Part shown: one piece after another, positions 41,316-50,408 of the stretch
How the letters are laid out: each line of letters starts with the position of its first letter
Numbering within the stretch: the stretch's first letter is position 1
Translations under genes and position numbers: made by a program
NCBI RefSeq assembly: GCF_000221185.1
Contig: NC_015865.1
Coordinates: 806,001-870,000 of the forward strand
Direction: 5' to 3'
DNA from: Thermococcus sp. 4557
Lineage (GTDB): Archaea; Methanobacteriota_B; Thermococci; Thermococcales; Thermococcaceae
DNA: 64,000 nucleotides
Notes under the pieces: generated by a model
Database searches by the model: none
Told to the model about the DNA's origin: nothing
What the model saw: only the letters and a program-made list of their open reading frames with translations

Positions 41316-42647
41316 CTACCCTATGGTCTCAAGGAACCTCCTGCCCCTCTCCGTCAGCCCGTAATAGACCCGTCTCCCCTTTCTGTGGGTCTCCTCGATA
41401 AGCCCCATGCTCTCGAGCTCGCGAAGGTGCTGGTAAACGGCCTGGTACTTGAGCGGCTTCTCCAGTGCCTCCCATATCTCATAGCCGTACATGCTCCTCC
41501 CGCTCAGCAGCTTCAGTATCTCGAGCTTGGTTCCGCCGACGGTGAACTTCTCCCTGCTCTCGGAGTAGTGTCCCTTGAGGCCCGAACTTGTAACTATAAG
41601 GGCTATCCTGTCGTCGCGTTCGAAATAATTCTCCTCCGCCAGTTTGAGGAGTGCAGGGACGATAACCGAAGAGGCGTACTCCGCGAATATCCCCTCCCCG
41701 GCAAGGAGCCGCTGCCCCAGGTCAAGCTCGTCCTCGCCGACGAGAACAGCGGTTCCCCCGCTGGCGTGTATAGCCTCCAGGGCGAGCTCTTTCATGACTG
41801 GGCTCTTCACGTACAGGGCCAGCGCCTTGGTCGGCTCGGCCCGCGGCTCAACTCCAAGCACCTCGCTCGCTATGGGGGAGCACTTCTCGGCCTGAACGGC
41901 GATCAGTTTCGGCATCTCATCAACCACACCCACCTCGATGAGCTCCTTGAAACCCTTGTAGATGCTGTAGAGGTTGCTGCCGCTTCCAGTCGGGACTATC
42001 ACGTGCGTCGGGTTCAAATCCTCCCAGAGCTCGAAGGCCAGCGTTTTCTGCCCCTCCAGACCGATGAGATTGCTCTCGGGGGTGACGTTGTAGAGCCCCC
42101 TGCCCTCAGCCAGCCCCTCCGCGTAGTTTATGCCCTCGTCCACGCTCTCCCCGTACCGTATGAGCTTTGCCCCGAGGGCCACTATCTGATTGAGCTTGCC
42201 CTGCTCCACGAGCTTCGGCACGACGGTGTAGGCTGGTCTGCCGGCTCTGGCGGCGTAAGCGGCAAGGGAAGCTGCCGCGTTCCCATTGCTCGCCACCACA
42301 AAGCCGTTTTCTGCGTGGGGAAGGCCATAGGAAACGGCAACGGTCGTGAGACGGTCCCTGAAGGAGCCGGTGGGGTTCCTGGTCTCGTCCTTGATGAAGA
42401 CGTTGAGCCCAAGCTCGCGGCCGAGTTTGGCCCTTATGAGGGGCGTACCCCCCTCCCGAAGGCTCACGACCTCAGGGACGTCCGGCAGAAGCTCCCGGTA
42501 TCTCCAGACACCGGGTTCACGGTTCCGCCACCTGGACGGGTCGACTTTCTCGTAATCGTAGGGTATCTCCAGACGCTCCCCGCAGGAGCACCCAGGGGGA
42601 ATAAGGGAAGAATAGAGACGCCCGCAGCTGGGACAGCGGACCTTCAT
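41316..42647 (-). CDS. Threonine-synthase-like protein fused to a winged helix; PLP Lys replaced by Arg
   Basis: A 443-residue fusion. It begins with a zinc ribbon (CPSCG...CSCG, 5-23). A fold-type II PLP domain of the threonine synthase kind follows (about 50-355), and a PadR-like winged helix ends it (about 370-443: KLEILKLLSGRSMYGYEIWEAL, YQHLRELESMGLIEE, GLTERGRRFL). The PLP lysine of GSFKDR is Arg97 here (NPTGSFRDR, codon AGG at 42357-42359), while the phosphate cup GSGSNL and the SNGNAAAS loop are kept. It may sense an amino acid or PLP and bind DNA rather than catalyse. Start at ATG 42647 after GGTG; 25 bases after fttA. Confidence 0.82.
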   Translation of the reverse strand: MKVRCPSCGRLYSSLIPPGCSCGERLEIPYDYEKVDPSRWRNREPGVWRYRELLPDVPEVVSLREGGTPLIRAKLGRELGLNVFIKDETRNPTGSFRDRLTTVAVSYGLPHAENGFVVASNGNAAASLAAYAARAGRPAYTVVPKLVEQGKLNQIVALGAKLIRYGESVDEGINYAEGLAEGRGLYNVTPESNLIGLEGQKTLAFELWEDLNPTHVIVPTGSGSNLYSIYKGFKELIEVGVVDEMPKLIAVQAEKCSPIASEVLGVEPRAEPTKALALYVKSPVMKELALEAIHASGGTAVLVGEDELDLGQRLLAGEGIFAEYASSVIVPALLKLAEENYFERDDRIALIVTSSGLKGHYSESREKFTVGGTKLEILKLLSGRSMYGYEIWEALEKPLKYQAVYQHLRELESMGLIEETHRKGRRVYYGLTERGRRFLETIG

Positions 42648-42672
42648 TTTCACCACTTCTCGATCCCGGCCG

Positions 42673-44619
42673 TCACTTGAGCCTTATGGCGTCGAGGTTG
42701 TTCGGAGCGCGAGTTGAGAGGCCGAACTTCTTGTGTATGCTCGTGCTGAGGTCGAGGCACTTGTGGGCCTCGCCGTGGACGGTTATGACGCGCTCCGGCC
42801 TGGGCCTCAGGCGGGCTATGTAGCTTATGAGCTCCCTCCTGTCGGCGTGACCGGAGAAGCCGTCTATGGTGTGAACCTCCATGTTGACGTTGACTACCTC
42901 CGTCTTTCCGCCCTCTCCGACGAGCGGTATCTCGCGTAAACCTCTCTGCACCTGCCTTCCGAGGGTTCCCTCCGCCTGGTAGCTCACGAAGACCATGCTG
43001 TTCTTCGGGTCTGAGGCGAGCTGCTTGAAGTACTCAACGCTCGGTCCGCCGACGAGCATGCCCGAGGTGGCTATGATTATGGCCGGCTCGCCGGAGTCTA
43101 TGATGTCCTGCCTCTCGCGTGAGTTAGCGACGGGCTTGAATATCGGGTTGAGGAACGGGTTGTAGCCCTCGTGGAATATCTGCTCGCGCAGGTGCCTGCT
43201 GAGGTACTCCGGATAGGCCGTGTGGATCGCGGTAGCCTCCCATATCATTCCGTCGAGGTAAATCGGAACCTCGAGTCCGCCTATCCTTGCATACTCCTCG
43301 AGCACCATCATTATCTCCTGTGCCCTACCGACGGCCATGGCCGGGATGAGCACCTTTCCACCGCGCCTGATGGTCTGGTGGATGACCTCTATGAGCCTCT
43401 TCTCCGCCTCCTCCCTGGGCATCTGGTAGTCGTTGCTTCCACCGTAGGTGGACTCCATCACGAGGGTCTCGAGGCGCGGGAACCTGCTGACGGCCGGCTC
43501 GAAGAGCCTGGTCGGGATGAACTTGAAGTCGCCGGTTATGGCTATGTTGTGGAGCCCGTTGCCTATGTGGAGGTGCACTATGGACGATCCAAGGATGTGG
43601 CCGGCGTTGTGAAGGGTGAGCCTCATGTCAGGGGCTATGTCGCGGACCTCGCCGTAGTCGAGGGTTATGGTGTGCTTTATGACCTCTTTGATGTCCCTCG
43701 GCCTGTAGAGCGGCTCGACGCCGTTCATCTTCTGAATCTCGATGAAGTCCTGCTGGAGAAGAACCATCAGGTCCCTCGTCGGGGGAGTCGTGTATATCGG
43801 CCCGTCGAAGAGCTTGTAGCGGAAGAGGTACGGCAGCATTCCACTGTGGTCGAGGTGGGCGTGGGTTATGATGATGGCATCCAGGAGACCCGCGTCGAGG
43901 ACGTAGCGGAACTCCGGGGCCTCGAAGTGCGGGAAGGCCTTCTTGGGATCGCGGAGGGCGGCTATGTTGACACCAAAGTCGACCAGAACGTAGCTCTCGT
44001 TGGTCTGGACAAGGAGGGCGCTCCTTCCGACCTCACGGAAGCCCCCCAGGCCGGTTATGCGTATCCAATCGCTCTTGACCTCAGGCTTGCGGTAGATGTT
44101 CCTGCCCGCCTGGCGGAGGAACTTCCTCCTGTCCTTGGCCTCGGCCTGGAGTATCTGCCTTATCGAGTAGATGGTCTGGCTCTGGAGCGGAGGGGTTCTG
44201 ACGACCCTCGGCGCCCAGTGAACCTTCTGGGTTATGAGCCTCAGGGTTTCGCCGTTCTTGCCGATGACGAGGCCCGGCTTCTTGGCCTCTATGAGGACCT
44301 CACCGACGGACGGGTCGAAGCTTATGTTGGTTATCTCCGCCTCCGCCGGAACCAGGGCCTTTATCATGTCCTCCGCCTTTTCTGGCGGGAGGAGGACATC
44401 CGGGTCGGGGCGGACGCTTATGCGCTTTTTAAGAACCTTGGCGAGGTTCTTTATCAGCTCCCCGTCCCGCATTATGGCCTCAGGGTTCCTAACGTATATG
44501 ACCAGCTCGGGACCCTCGAACTCAACGTCGGTTATCCTCGCCTCGGGCGGAACCATCTGGCTTATTACAGCTTTTATATCGCGTAGTATATCTTCGACGA
44601 AGGTCTCTCTTCTTATCAC
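42673..44619 (-). CDS. fttA: FttA/aCPSF1, beta-CASP ribonuclease and transcription termination factor
   Basis: Archaeal CPSF73-like nuclease that ends transcription by cutting nascent RNA. The 648 residues have two KH-like domains (to about 175, with VIGKNGE), the metallo-beta-lactamase domain with HAHLDHSG (about 245-252) and further metal His residues (GHILGSS, GDFKF), the beta-CASP domain (LVMESTYGG, ATSGMLVGGPS), and a C-terminal HGEAHK. I start at GTG 44619, four to five bases behind GAGGTGAT. The GTG at 44628 lies within that site. It begins ten bases after psmB and is probably co-transcribed with it. Confidence 0.95.
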   Translation of the reverse strand: MIRRETFVEDILRDIKAVISQMVPPEARITDVEFEGPELVIYVRNPEAIMRDGELIKNLAKVLKKRISVRPDPDVLLPPEKAEDMIKALVPAEAEITNISFDPSVGEVLIEAKKPGLVIGKNGETLRLITQKVHWAPRVVRTPPLQSQTIYSIRQILQAEAKDRRKFLRQAGRNIYRKPEVKSDWIRITGLGGFREVGRSALLVQTNESYVLVDFGVNIAALRDPKKAFPHFEAPEFRYVLDAGLLDAIIITHAHLDHSGMLPYLFRYKLFDGPIYTTPPTRDLMVLLQQDFIEIQKMNGVEPLYRPRDIKEVIKHTITLDYGEVRDIAPDMRLTLHNAGHILGSSIVHLHIGNGLHNIAITGDFKFIPTRLFEPAVSRFPRLETLVMESTYGGSNDYQMPREEAEKRLIEVIHQTIRRGGKVLIPAMAVGRAQEIMMVLEEYARIGGLEVPIYLDGMIWEATAIHTAYPEYLSRHLREQIFHEGYNPFLNPIFKPVANSRERQDIIDSGEPAIIIATSGMLVGGPSVEYFKQLASDPKNSMVFVSYQAEGTLGRQVQRGLREIPLVGEGGKTEVVNVNMEVHTIDGFSGHADRRELISYIARLRPRPERVITVHGEAHKCLDLSTSIHKKFGLSTRAPNNLDAIRLK

Positions 44620-44629
44620 CGGTATCACC

Positions 44630-45241
44630 TCATTCCAGAAGACCCTTTATTTCCTCCTCGCTCCATTCCTTGTATCCTTCATCCGTGACGGTAACGAGGG
44701 TAACGCCACCGCCCGTAAAAACGTCCCTTCTGGTGGCGGCTTTTATTGCCCTGAGCGCGAGCTTAACGCCCTCTTCCAGTGTCATATTCTCCTTAAACTC
44801 CGCCTCAAGTATCGAGAAGGCGAACTCCATACCCGAACCGGCGGCCGTGAACCTGTCCTCGGTAACGCCACCGGCCATGTCCACGGAATAAAGCCCGGGC
44901 TCTCCGGTGTGGCCCGCTATGAGAAACCACCCAAAGTACGGCATGAACCTGCTCCCGTGAAGCACGTTAGAAGTCAGGGTCGCGAGGGCCTTAACGCTCA
45001 TCTCCTTACCCACCTTGGCCCGGTAGAGTTTGGCCTCGGCCCTCAGAAGCCTGACGAGGCTGAGAATGTCGCCGACGCTGCCGGCACCGGCCAGGGCCAG
45101 GTGGTCGTCTATCCAGAAGACCTTGGTAACGTTCTCTGAGAGCACCATGTTGCCCAGAGATGCCCTTCTGTCCGCTGCCAGGACTACGCCGTCCTTACAT
45201 ACAATGCCGACCGTAGTCGTTCCCTTTAGCTTTTCAGTCAA
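44630..45241 (-). CDS. psmB: Proteasome beta subunit
   Basis: Catalytic subunit of the archaeal 20S proteasome. A seven-residue propeptide (MTEKLKG) ends before the catalytic threonine in [21 protein letters not shown]. The Asp of that segment and the Lys of VTKVFWIDD complete the site, and [12 protein letters not shown] is a typical later motif. The 203-residue length is normal. The start codon is TTG at 45241, six bases behind GGGGTG. fttA follows on the same strand after nine bases. The genome probably has a second beta gene elsewhere. Confidence 0.95.
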   Translation of the reverse strand: MTEKLKGTTTVGIVCKDGVVLAADRRASLGNMVLSENVTKVFWIDDHLALAGAGSVGDILSLVRLLRAEAKLYRAKVGKEMSVKALATLTSNVLHGSRFMPYFGWFLIAGHTGEPGLYSVDMAGGVTEDRFTAAGSGMEFAFSILEAEFKENMTLEEGVKLALRAIKAATRRDVFTGGGVTLVTVTDEGYKEWSEEEIKGLLE

Positions 45242-45359
45242 TTACAACACCCCTGCTGGTATGTTTTTAGAACAGAAGAACCTCTACAACGCCACTTTAG
45301 GGGAATAGTATTTAAAGGTTTCGTCCAAAATGGCCTTTTAGATGCAGCGGGGTGGTGAA

Positions 45360-46523
45360 ATGAAAGAGATAATACTCCTCACCGGGCCGCCCCTCAACGG
45401 GCGTGACGAGTACATAACCGAGGCGCTGAAGCTCGCCGAAGGGGAGAGCTACGCCTACTACCACGTCTTCGACTACATCAGGGAGGTCGGAAAGGAGCTG
45501 GGCGTTAAGATAACCAGGAAAAACGTTCTCGACTTCGCCATAAGCCACCAGGATTTGATGAACGAGATACGGGACGAGGCTTTCAATAGAATAAGAAAGG
45601 AGATAGACGAAAGCGGGGAAAAATTCCATCTCGTTTCAACGCCGAGCCTCTTCCGCTGGGGAAGCGGAAGCGTCATCGGATTCACCACAAGCAATCTAAA
45701 GCTTCTGAGGCCGAACCGCGTGATAATAGTCCTCGACGACGTCCTATCAGTCAGAAGGCGCATCATCAACGACCCGGAGTGGTTCGAGCGCTTCGGCGAG
45801 AATCCTGAGAACATAAAGCTCACCACCCTAGTCATGTGGCGCGAGGATGCCATAAACCACGTCAAGACCCTGATACACGAGCTGAAGAAGGAAGGCATCG
45901 AGGTTCGCTACATCCTCCAGTTCGGCATAAGGCACCCCTACGAGGTCTTCCTCGACCTGATATTCCACGAGGCCGAGAAGCCGCTCGTCTACCTCAGCTA
46001 TCCAATGACCGGCCACGAGGAGGAGTACTACCACCGCGTTAGGGACTTCTACGACAAACTGAGCGGGCACTTCACGGTTCTCGACCCAGGGGCTCTGGAC
46101 GACTGGTGGGTCGTTGCCGAGTACGACGCCCAGGTCAACAGGGACCCCTCGATAACGCACATCAAAATCAAACATCTCCTGGACGGCGAACAGGTGGAGG
46201 AGCTTGACAGGGAGGACATAGAGCAGGCCACTGACATACTGAGGCGCCAGCTCGTCGAGAGGGACTTCAACCTCGTCGACGTTAGCAAGGCCATAGCGGT
46301 TTACCACTACGCGGAAGGCGTTTCTGCCGGCGTTATCAGTGAGATGGCCGAGGCGTACAGGACGTTGGCGGCGATATACCTTTACTACCCGTTCAAGAGG
46401 CGCCCGAGCCCGTTCATGGAGTTCTACGGCATGCAGAACCCGTCGAGGAGGACGATGTTCAAGGATGAGGACGAGATGATAAGGGCGATGGTCGAGGAGA
46501 AGGAATACTGGGCCAAGGTGTGA
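45360..46523 (+). CDS. P-loop kinase-like domain fused to an NDT-like domain
   Basis: A 387-residue protein annotated in relatives only as an ATPase. Residues 1-190 look like a P-loop nucleotide kinase, but the loop reads TGPPLNGRDEY, with Arg in place of the usual Lys and no Ser/Thr. Residues 205-380 start with KPLVYLSYPMTGHEEEYYHRV, which resembles nucleoside 2-deoxyribosyltransferase-like/DUF4406 proteins, and contain the later KAIAVYHYAEGVSAGVISEMAEA (compare the NDT motif near the catalytic Glu). A nucleotide-handling role is inferred. ATG 45360 follows GGTGGTGAA; TATA AGTATTTAAAGG near 45307. Confidence 0.72.
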   Translation: MKEIILLTGPPLNGRDEYITEALKLAEGESYAYYHVFDYIREVGKELGVKITRKNVLDFAISHQDLMNEIRDEAFNRIRKEIDESGEKFHLVSTPSLFRWGSGSVIGFTTSNLKLLRPNRVIIVLDDVLSVRRRIINDPEWFERFGENPENIKLTTLVMWREDAINHVKTLIHELKKEGIEVRYILQFGIRHPYEVFLDLIFHEAEKPLVYLSYPMTGHEEEYYHRVRDFYDKLSGHFTVLDPGALDDWWVVAEYDAQVNRDPSITHIKIKHLLDGEQVEELDREDIEQATDILRRQLVERDFNLVDVSKAIAVYHYAEGVSAGVISEMAEAYRTLAAIYLYYPFKRRPSPFMEFYGMQNPSRRTMFKDEDEMIRAMVEEKEYWAKV

Positions 46524-46527
46524 AGGG

Positions 46528-46890
46528 ATGGAGAAGAAGACAGAGGAAGGGCTCGAAATCGAGCTCATAGGCTTTCGCACCTTTTTTCATGAATTTTTGA
46601 GGGTCCTCTACTACGTGAAGAGCATCCTCCTCGGCCTCTTTGCCCTGATAGTGGTTTTCGGAGTGGTTCTATCATTCCAGGAGTCCATAAGCATCGGCAA
46701 CGGAATCTACTTCGCCTTCGTTTCGGCCTTCACCGTCGGCTACGGTGACATAACCCCCACAACACCCGTATCCAAGTTCCTCTGCGCCCTCGTGCTCCCC
46801 CTGCTCGGCATGACATTCAGCGGAATAATGGTCGCGGCCGCGATGCAGGCGATATCGAGGCTCTACCAGGCAAAGGGCAGAAAGTCCTAG
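46528..46890 (+). CDS. Small two-helix potassium channel
   Basis: A 120-residue pore protein: a charged N-terminus, membrane helix 1 (about 31-50, ILLGLFALIVVFGVVLSF), the pore loop with filter TVGYGD near residue 72, and helix 2 (about 84-108). No cytoplasmic gating domain is visible, so it is a minimal KcsA-like channel or a partner for a separate regulator. It starts four bases after the P-loop/NDT gene (AGGGATGG), so the two are likely one operon. Confidence 0.87.
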   Translation: MEKKTEEGLEIELIGFRTFFHEFLRVLYYVKSILLGLFALIVVFGVVLSFQESISIGNGIYFAFVSAFTVGYGDITPTTPVSKFLCALVLPLLGMTFSGIMVAAAMQAISRLYQAKGRKS

Positions 46891-46953
46891 AATCTGAATC
46901 TTTTCACATTAATTCTCGGACGAACAGAAACGAATAGAAAAGGGGAGAAGAAA

Positions 46954-48213
46954 TCACTTCTTCACCCATCCGCGCCACTTCATGGCGTCGTAGACCCTCT
47001 GGACGGCGACGACGTAGGCGGCATCCCTCATCGGGATGTTCTTGTCCTTGTGGGTGTTGTAGACGTCCCAGAAGGCCTTGGTCATCTTCTTGTCGAGCTT
47101 GGCCCTGGTGGTCTCGGTGTCCCAGTAGTCGCCGGTTATGTTCTGGACCCACTCGAAGTAGCTGACGGTAACACCGCCGGCGTTACAGAGGAAGTCCGGT
47201 ATGATGAGGACGCCCTTCTCGTGGAGAATCTCGTCGGCCTCCGGGGTGGTCGGACCGTTGGCGAGCTCGGCGACGATCTTGGCCTTGATCTTGTCGGCGT
47301 TGTCCTTGGTGATGACACCCTCGATGGCGCTCGGGGCGAGGACGTCGACCTCGAGCTCGAGGAGCTCCTCGTTGGTGATGTTGGTGGCTCCCGGGAAGTC
47401 CTTAACTGAGCCGTTCTCCCTCTTCCACTTGAGGACCTCGTCGGCGTTGAGGCCGTCCGGGTTGTAGATGCCGCCCTTGCTGTCGCTGACGGCGACGACC
47501 TTCATGCCGTGCTCCTCGCTCATGATCTTGGCCATGTAGTAGCCGGCGTTACCGTAACCCTGGATGGCGATGGTCTTGCCCTTGAGGTCCATGCCGAGGG
47601 CCTTCGCGGCCTCACGGACGGTGTAGCTGGCACCGCGGGCGGTGGCGTCCATCCTGGCGACGATACCGCCAACTCCGGGCGGCTTGCCGGTGATGATACC
47701 GAAGCTCGGGACCTTCCTCCTGCTGATGGCCTCGTACTCGTCCATCATCCAGGCCATGATCTGCGGGTTGGTGTAAACGTCAGGGGCCGGAATGTCGGTG
47801 TACGGGCTGATGACGTCGTAGATGGCCCTTATATAGTTCCTCGCGAGCCTCTCCTTCTCCCTCTCGCTGAGCTCCTTCGGGTTAACGATAATACCACCCT
47901 TACCTCCACCGTAGGGGAGGTCAACGACGGCGACCTTCCAGGTCATCCAGGTGGCGAGGGCCTTGACGGTGCTGAGGGTCTCGGCCGGGTGCCACCTGAT
48001 ACCACCCTTGGTCGGACCGCGGGCCCAGTTGTGCTGAACACGGAAACCGGTGAAAACCTTAACAGAACCGTCGTCCATCTCGAGCGGAACGCTGACCTCA
48101 ACGATCCTCATGGGCTTCTTGAGCCACTCGAGGGCCTCTTCGCTTATGTCCATGAACTGGGCAGCCCTCTCGAGCTGCTTAACGGCCATCTCAAACGGGT
48201 CAATCTCGACCAT
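46954..48213 (-). CDS. gdhA: Glutamate dehydrogenase
   Basis: Converts glutamate and 2-oxoglutarate + ammonium with NAD(P), a very abundant enzyme in these cells. The 419-residue product shows the substrate-site Lys in [11 protein letters not shown], the catalytic Lys in [10 protein letters not shown], the dinucleotide loop [12 protein letters not shown] and the C-terminal [10 protein letters not shown]. Codon bias is extreme, as in ppsA. GAGGTGG precedes the ATG. The promoter is a textbook BRE/TATA (CGAAAGGTTTATATATGC, minus strand, to about 48264). Confidence 0.98.
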   Translation of the reverse strand: MVEIDPFEMAVKQLERAAQFMDISEEALEWLKKPMRIVEVSVPLEMDDGSVKVFTGFRVQHNWARGPTKGGIRWHPAETLSTVKALATWMTWKVAVVDLPYGGGKGGIIVNPKELSEREKERLARNYIRAIYDVISPYTDIPAPDVYTNPQIMAWMMDEYEAISRRKVPSFGIITGKPPGVGGIVARMDATARGASYTVREAAKALGMDLKGKTIAIQGYGNAGYYMAKIMSEEHGMKVVAVSDSKGGIYNPDGLNADEVLKWKRENGSVKDFPGATNITNEELLELEVDVLAPSAIEGVITKDNADKIKAKIVAELANGPTTPEADEILHEKGVLIIPDFLCNAGGVTVSYFEWVQNITGDYWDTETTRAKLDKKMTKAFWDVYNTHKDKNIPMRDAAYVVAVQRVYDAMKWRGWVKK

Positions 48214-48263
48214 CTATACCACCTCAGGTTTCGGTAATTTGCGAGGTACTCTTAGGCATTTGC

Positions 48264-48281
48264 ATATATAAACCTTTCGAT
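48264..48281 (-). promoter_or_regulatory. Strong BRE/TATA promoter of gdhA
   Basis: CGAAAGGTTTATATATGC read on the minus strand, matching the consensus BRE plus TATA. Transcription should start about 20-25 bases further, near 48241, leaving a short leader with GAGGTGG. Confidence 0.8.
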
Positions 48282-48378
48282 AAAGGAGGCAGGAGAACGG
48301 TTAATTTTAAACAAAAAGTTATGTACGGAAATTTTCGACGAAAAGAAAAATCCTCCCGAAATCTTAGGGCGAAAAGAG

Positions 48379-48407
48379 GGATGTACATCCAAGATTTTTT
48401 ATACATC
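48379..48407 (+). promoter_or_regulatory. Palindrome GGATGTACATCC next to a plus-strand TATA-like element
   Basis: A perfect 12-base palindrome (48379-48390) is followed by TTTTTTATACATC (48395-48407). It would start a transcript near 48430 on the plus strand, antisense to the sRNA described next. No convincing protein is encoded there (the small open frame is rich in His, Pro and Arg). It may be an operator for gdhA or for the antisense transcript. Confidence 0.3.
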
Positions 48408-48474
48408 AAGGGACACAAAATTGCATCGATGAACCCAAGACAGACCCTATCATGTCCCGGAGCGATCCGGATGC

Positions 48475-48538
48475 GGCGCCCTCAGCGAGAAGTCGGTCAT
48501 CACCCATCAGCTCACTCTTGTTCCAATCATCGGGCACC
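48475..48538 (-). ncRNA. C/D box sRNA candidate
   Basis: A 64-base element read on the minus strand, in order: GGTGCCC (5' stem), C box core GATGA, guide 1 (TTGGAACAAGAGTGAG), D' box CTGA, TGG, C' box GTGATGA (exact), guide 2 (CCGACTTCTCG), D box CTGA, GGGCGCC. The two ends form a 7-base-pair stem with one G-T wobble, directly flanking C and D as a K-turn needs. A TATA-like TATTTAA (about 48562-48568) lies some 25 bases before its 5' end. It should guide 2'-O-methylation by fibrillarin. The C box deviates (CGATGA rather than TGATGA); targets are not identified. Confidence 0.7.
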
Positions 48539-48838
48539 ATCCATGGAATGGCATCGCGGGGTTAAATACTTGATGGAAATGCGCCGACAATGATTCGTCA
48601 TTCTGTGGTACCCGGGCACTATAATTGCCATAATGCCAAAGCTCAAATTAATGTTTTTTCAACACATTAAAGAAATGACGAGAAAGGAAATGCCACAGTT
48701 TAACGCTTGAGTAAATCGTCTTTTGTCGAAAAAAACTATTAGAAAGCTTTTTATAGAATGCCTTGTCTTATACATAATGCCCCAAAGCCATACACAGGGG
48801 TTTCATGATCCGAACATTTAAGAACGGGGGTGAATATT

Positions 48839-50398
48839 GTGGAACAACAGAGGGATCAATGGGCAACTAAGATTGGTTTGATTTTAGCAATGGCTGGAAA
48901 CGCCGTCGGTCTGGGTAACTTCGTGAGGTTCCCAACGCAGGTTGCCCAGAACGGTGGCGGAGCCTTTATGGTGCCGTACTTTATAGCTCTGTTCTTCCTA
49001 GGAATACCAGTGATGTGGATTGAGTGGGTCGCCGGTCGCTACGGTGGAAAGTATGGTCACGGTACCCTCGGTCCGACGTACTACCTCATGGCCAGGGAGC
49101 GCGTCAAGCCGAGAGGCGCACTGTGGTGGGGAGTTATCAGCGGTATGCTGGCCTTTTCACTGACTGTTCTCCTGAACAGCTACTACCTCCACCTCATCGG
49201 CTGGTCCGCGGCTTACTCCTACTTCAGCGCCACGGGCGCCTACTTCGGCCAGAACACCGGAGAGTTCTTCGGCAACTACCTCGGCAACCACGCCCAGGTT
49301 ATGCTGTTCTGGGGCATAACCGTTATCCTCCTCGCCATAGCCGTTGGACAGGGCGTCAGCAAGGGTATCGAGCGCTGGGTTAAGGTCATGATGCCGCTCC
49401 TCTACGTCTTCGCCATCATAATGGTCGGCTACGTGTTCGTCCTCGGCTCACCAATAGACCCCAACTGGAGCACCATCGACGGATTCAGGTTCATTTGGAG
49501 CCCCAACTGGGCGTACCTCAAGGACCACTTCGCGACGGTCATGCTCGCCGCAACCGGACAGATATTCTTCACCCTCTCGCTCGGTATGGGTATCATCCAG
49601 AACTACGCCAGCTACCTCGGCCCGGATGACGACGTTGCCCTCAGCGGTCTCGCAACGGTCTCCCTGAACGAGTTCGCGGAGGTCGTCCTTGGTGGTTCAC
49701 TCGCCGTCCCGCTGGCGACCGCCTACGCCCCCAAGATCGTGCCGCCCGAGATCCTCGAGCAGGGCAAGAACGAGGCCCTCGCTTGGATAGGCCAGAAGTT
49801 CGGCCTTGGATTCTCCTACACCAGCCTGCCCAACGTCTTCGTCAGCATGGGTGACATAGGAAAGCTCTTCGGAGCAATGTGGTTCCTCCTCCTCTGGTTC
49901 GCGGGCTTCACCTCAGCCATAGCCATGTACAACTACCTCACCGCCCTCCTCGAGGAGGACCTCAACATCAAGAGGAAGGTCGGAACCTGGGTAGTGCTCG
50001 TGCTCTACTTCATCGCGGGCCTTCCAGTTGTGTACATCAGCGGCTACCTCGACCAGGTTGACGCATGGGTCAGCTTCCAGCTCACGCTGCTGGCGCTCTT
50101 CGACATCATAGTGGCAGTGTACCTCTTCAAGCCCGACAACTTCTGGAAGGAGCTGCACCAGGGAGCATACATGAACGTCCCCGGATGGTACAAGCCGATA
50201 CTGCTCTACATAGCCCCAATACTCCTGCTGATACCGCTGATAGGATCCGCCCAGAGCCTCGTTGGAGCAACCCTTGAGTGGCCGGCCAGACTGGCAATAA
50301 TCTTCATGTGGATCATCGGTGCAGTGGAGAGCTACTACTCCATCAAGCGCAAGTACGGCGAGGAGCTCGAGAAGAACGAGGTCATCATAAGGGTCTGA
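48839..50398 (+). CDS. Na+-dependent amino acid transporter, NSS/SNF family
   Basis: A 519-residue LeuT-fold symporter. It begins with WATKIGLILAMAGNAVGLGNFVRFP, the Na+/substrate site of helix 1 with its unwound GNAVGLGN. It continues with NGGGAFMVPYF, a helix-6 region (GQIFFTLSLGMGIIQNYASYL) and about twelve helices. I use the GTG at 48839, which is well spaced from GGGGGTGA. The codon at 48830 lies in that site. A 35-residue membrane protein follows, matching the two-part methionine/alanine importers MetP-MetS, so methionine or alanine uptake is the best guess. Confidence 0.9.
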   Translation: MEQQRDQWATKIGLILAMAGNAVGLGNFVRFPTQVAQNGGGAFMVPYFIALFFLGIPVMWIEWVAGRYGGKYGHGTLGPTYYLMARERVKPRGALWWGVISGMLAFSLTVLLNSYYLHLIGWSAAYSYFSATGAYFGQNTGEFFGNYLGNHAQVMLFWGITVILLAIAVGQGVSKGIERWVKVMMPLLYVFAIIMVGYVFVLGSPIDPNWSTIDGFRFIWSPNWAYLKDHFATVMLAATGQIFFTLSLGMGIIQNYASYLGPDDDVALSGLATVSLNEFAEVVLGGSLAVPLATAYAPKIVPPEILEQGKNEALAWIGQKFGLGFSYTSLPNVFVSMGDIGKLFGAMWFLLLWFAGFTSAIAMYNYLTALLEEDLNIKRKVGTWVVLVLYFIAGLPVVYISGYLDQVDAWVSFQLTLLALFDIIVAVYLFKPDNFWKELHQGAYMNVPGWYKPILLYIAPILLLIPLIGSAQSLVGATLEWPARLAIIFMWIIGAVESYYSIKRKYGEELEKNEVIIRV

Positions 50399-50408
50399 GG
50401 TGATCGCA

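Larger units (their letters stand above)
48214..48838. other. Long intergenic region between gdhA and the NSS transporter
   Basis: 625 bases without a protein gene. From left to right: gdhA leader and promoter (48214-48281), an A/T-rich stretch, the palindrome and plus-strand TATA (48379-48407), the C/D box sRNA (48475-48538) with its own TATA (near 48565), an A/T-rich stretch, and the transporter promoter (TATA GCTTTTTATAG, about 48744-48754). A 90-residue open frame at 48321-48593 is not protein-like. Confidence 0.7.

Noticed and set aside
48321-48593. 90-residue open frame in the long intergenic region
   Set aside because: Composition (His, Arg, Pro, Cys rich) is not protein-like, no ribosome site, and it lies antisense to the C/D box sRNA.
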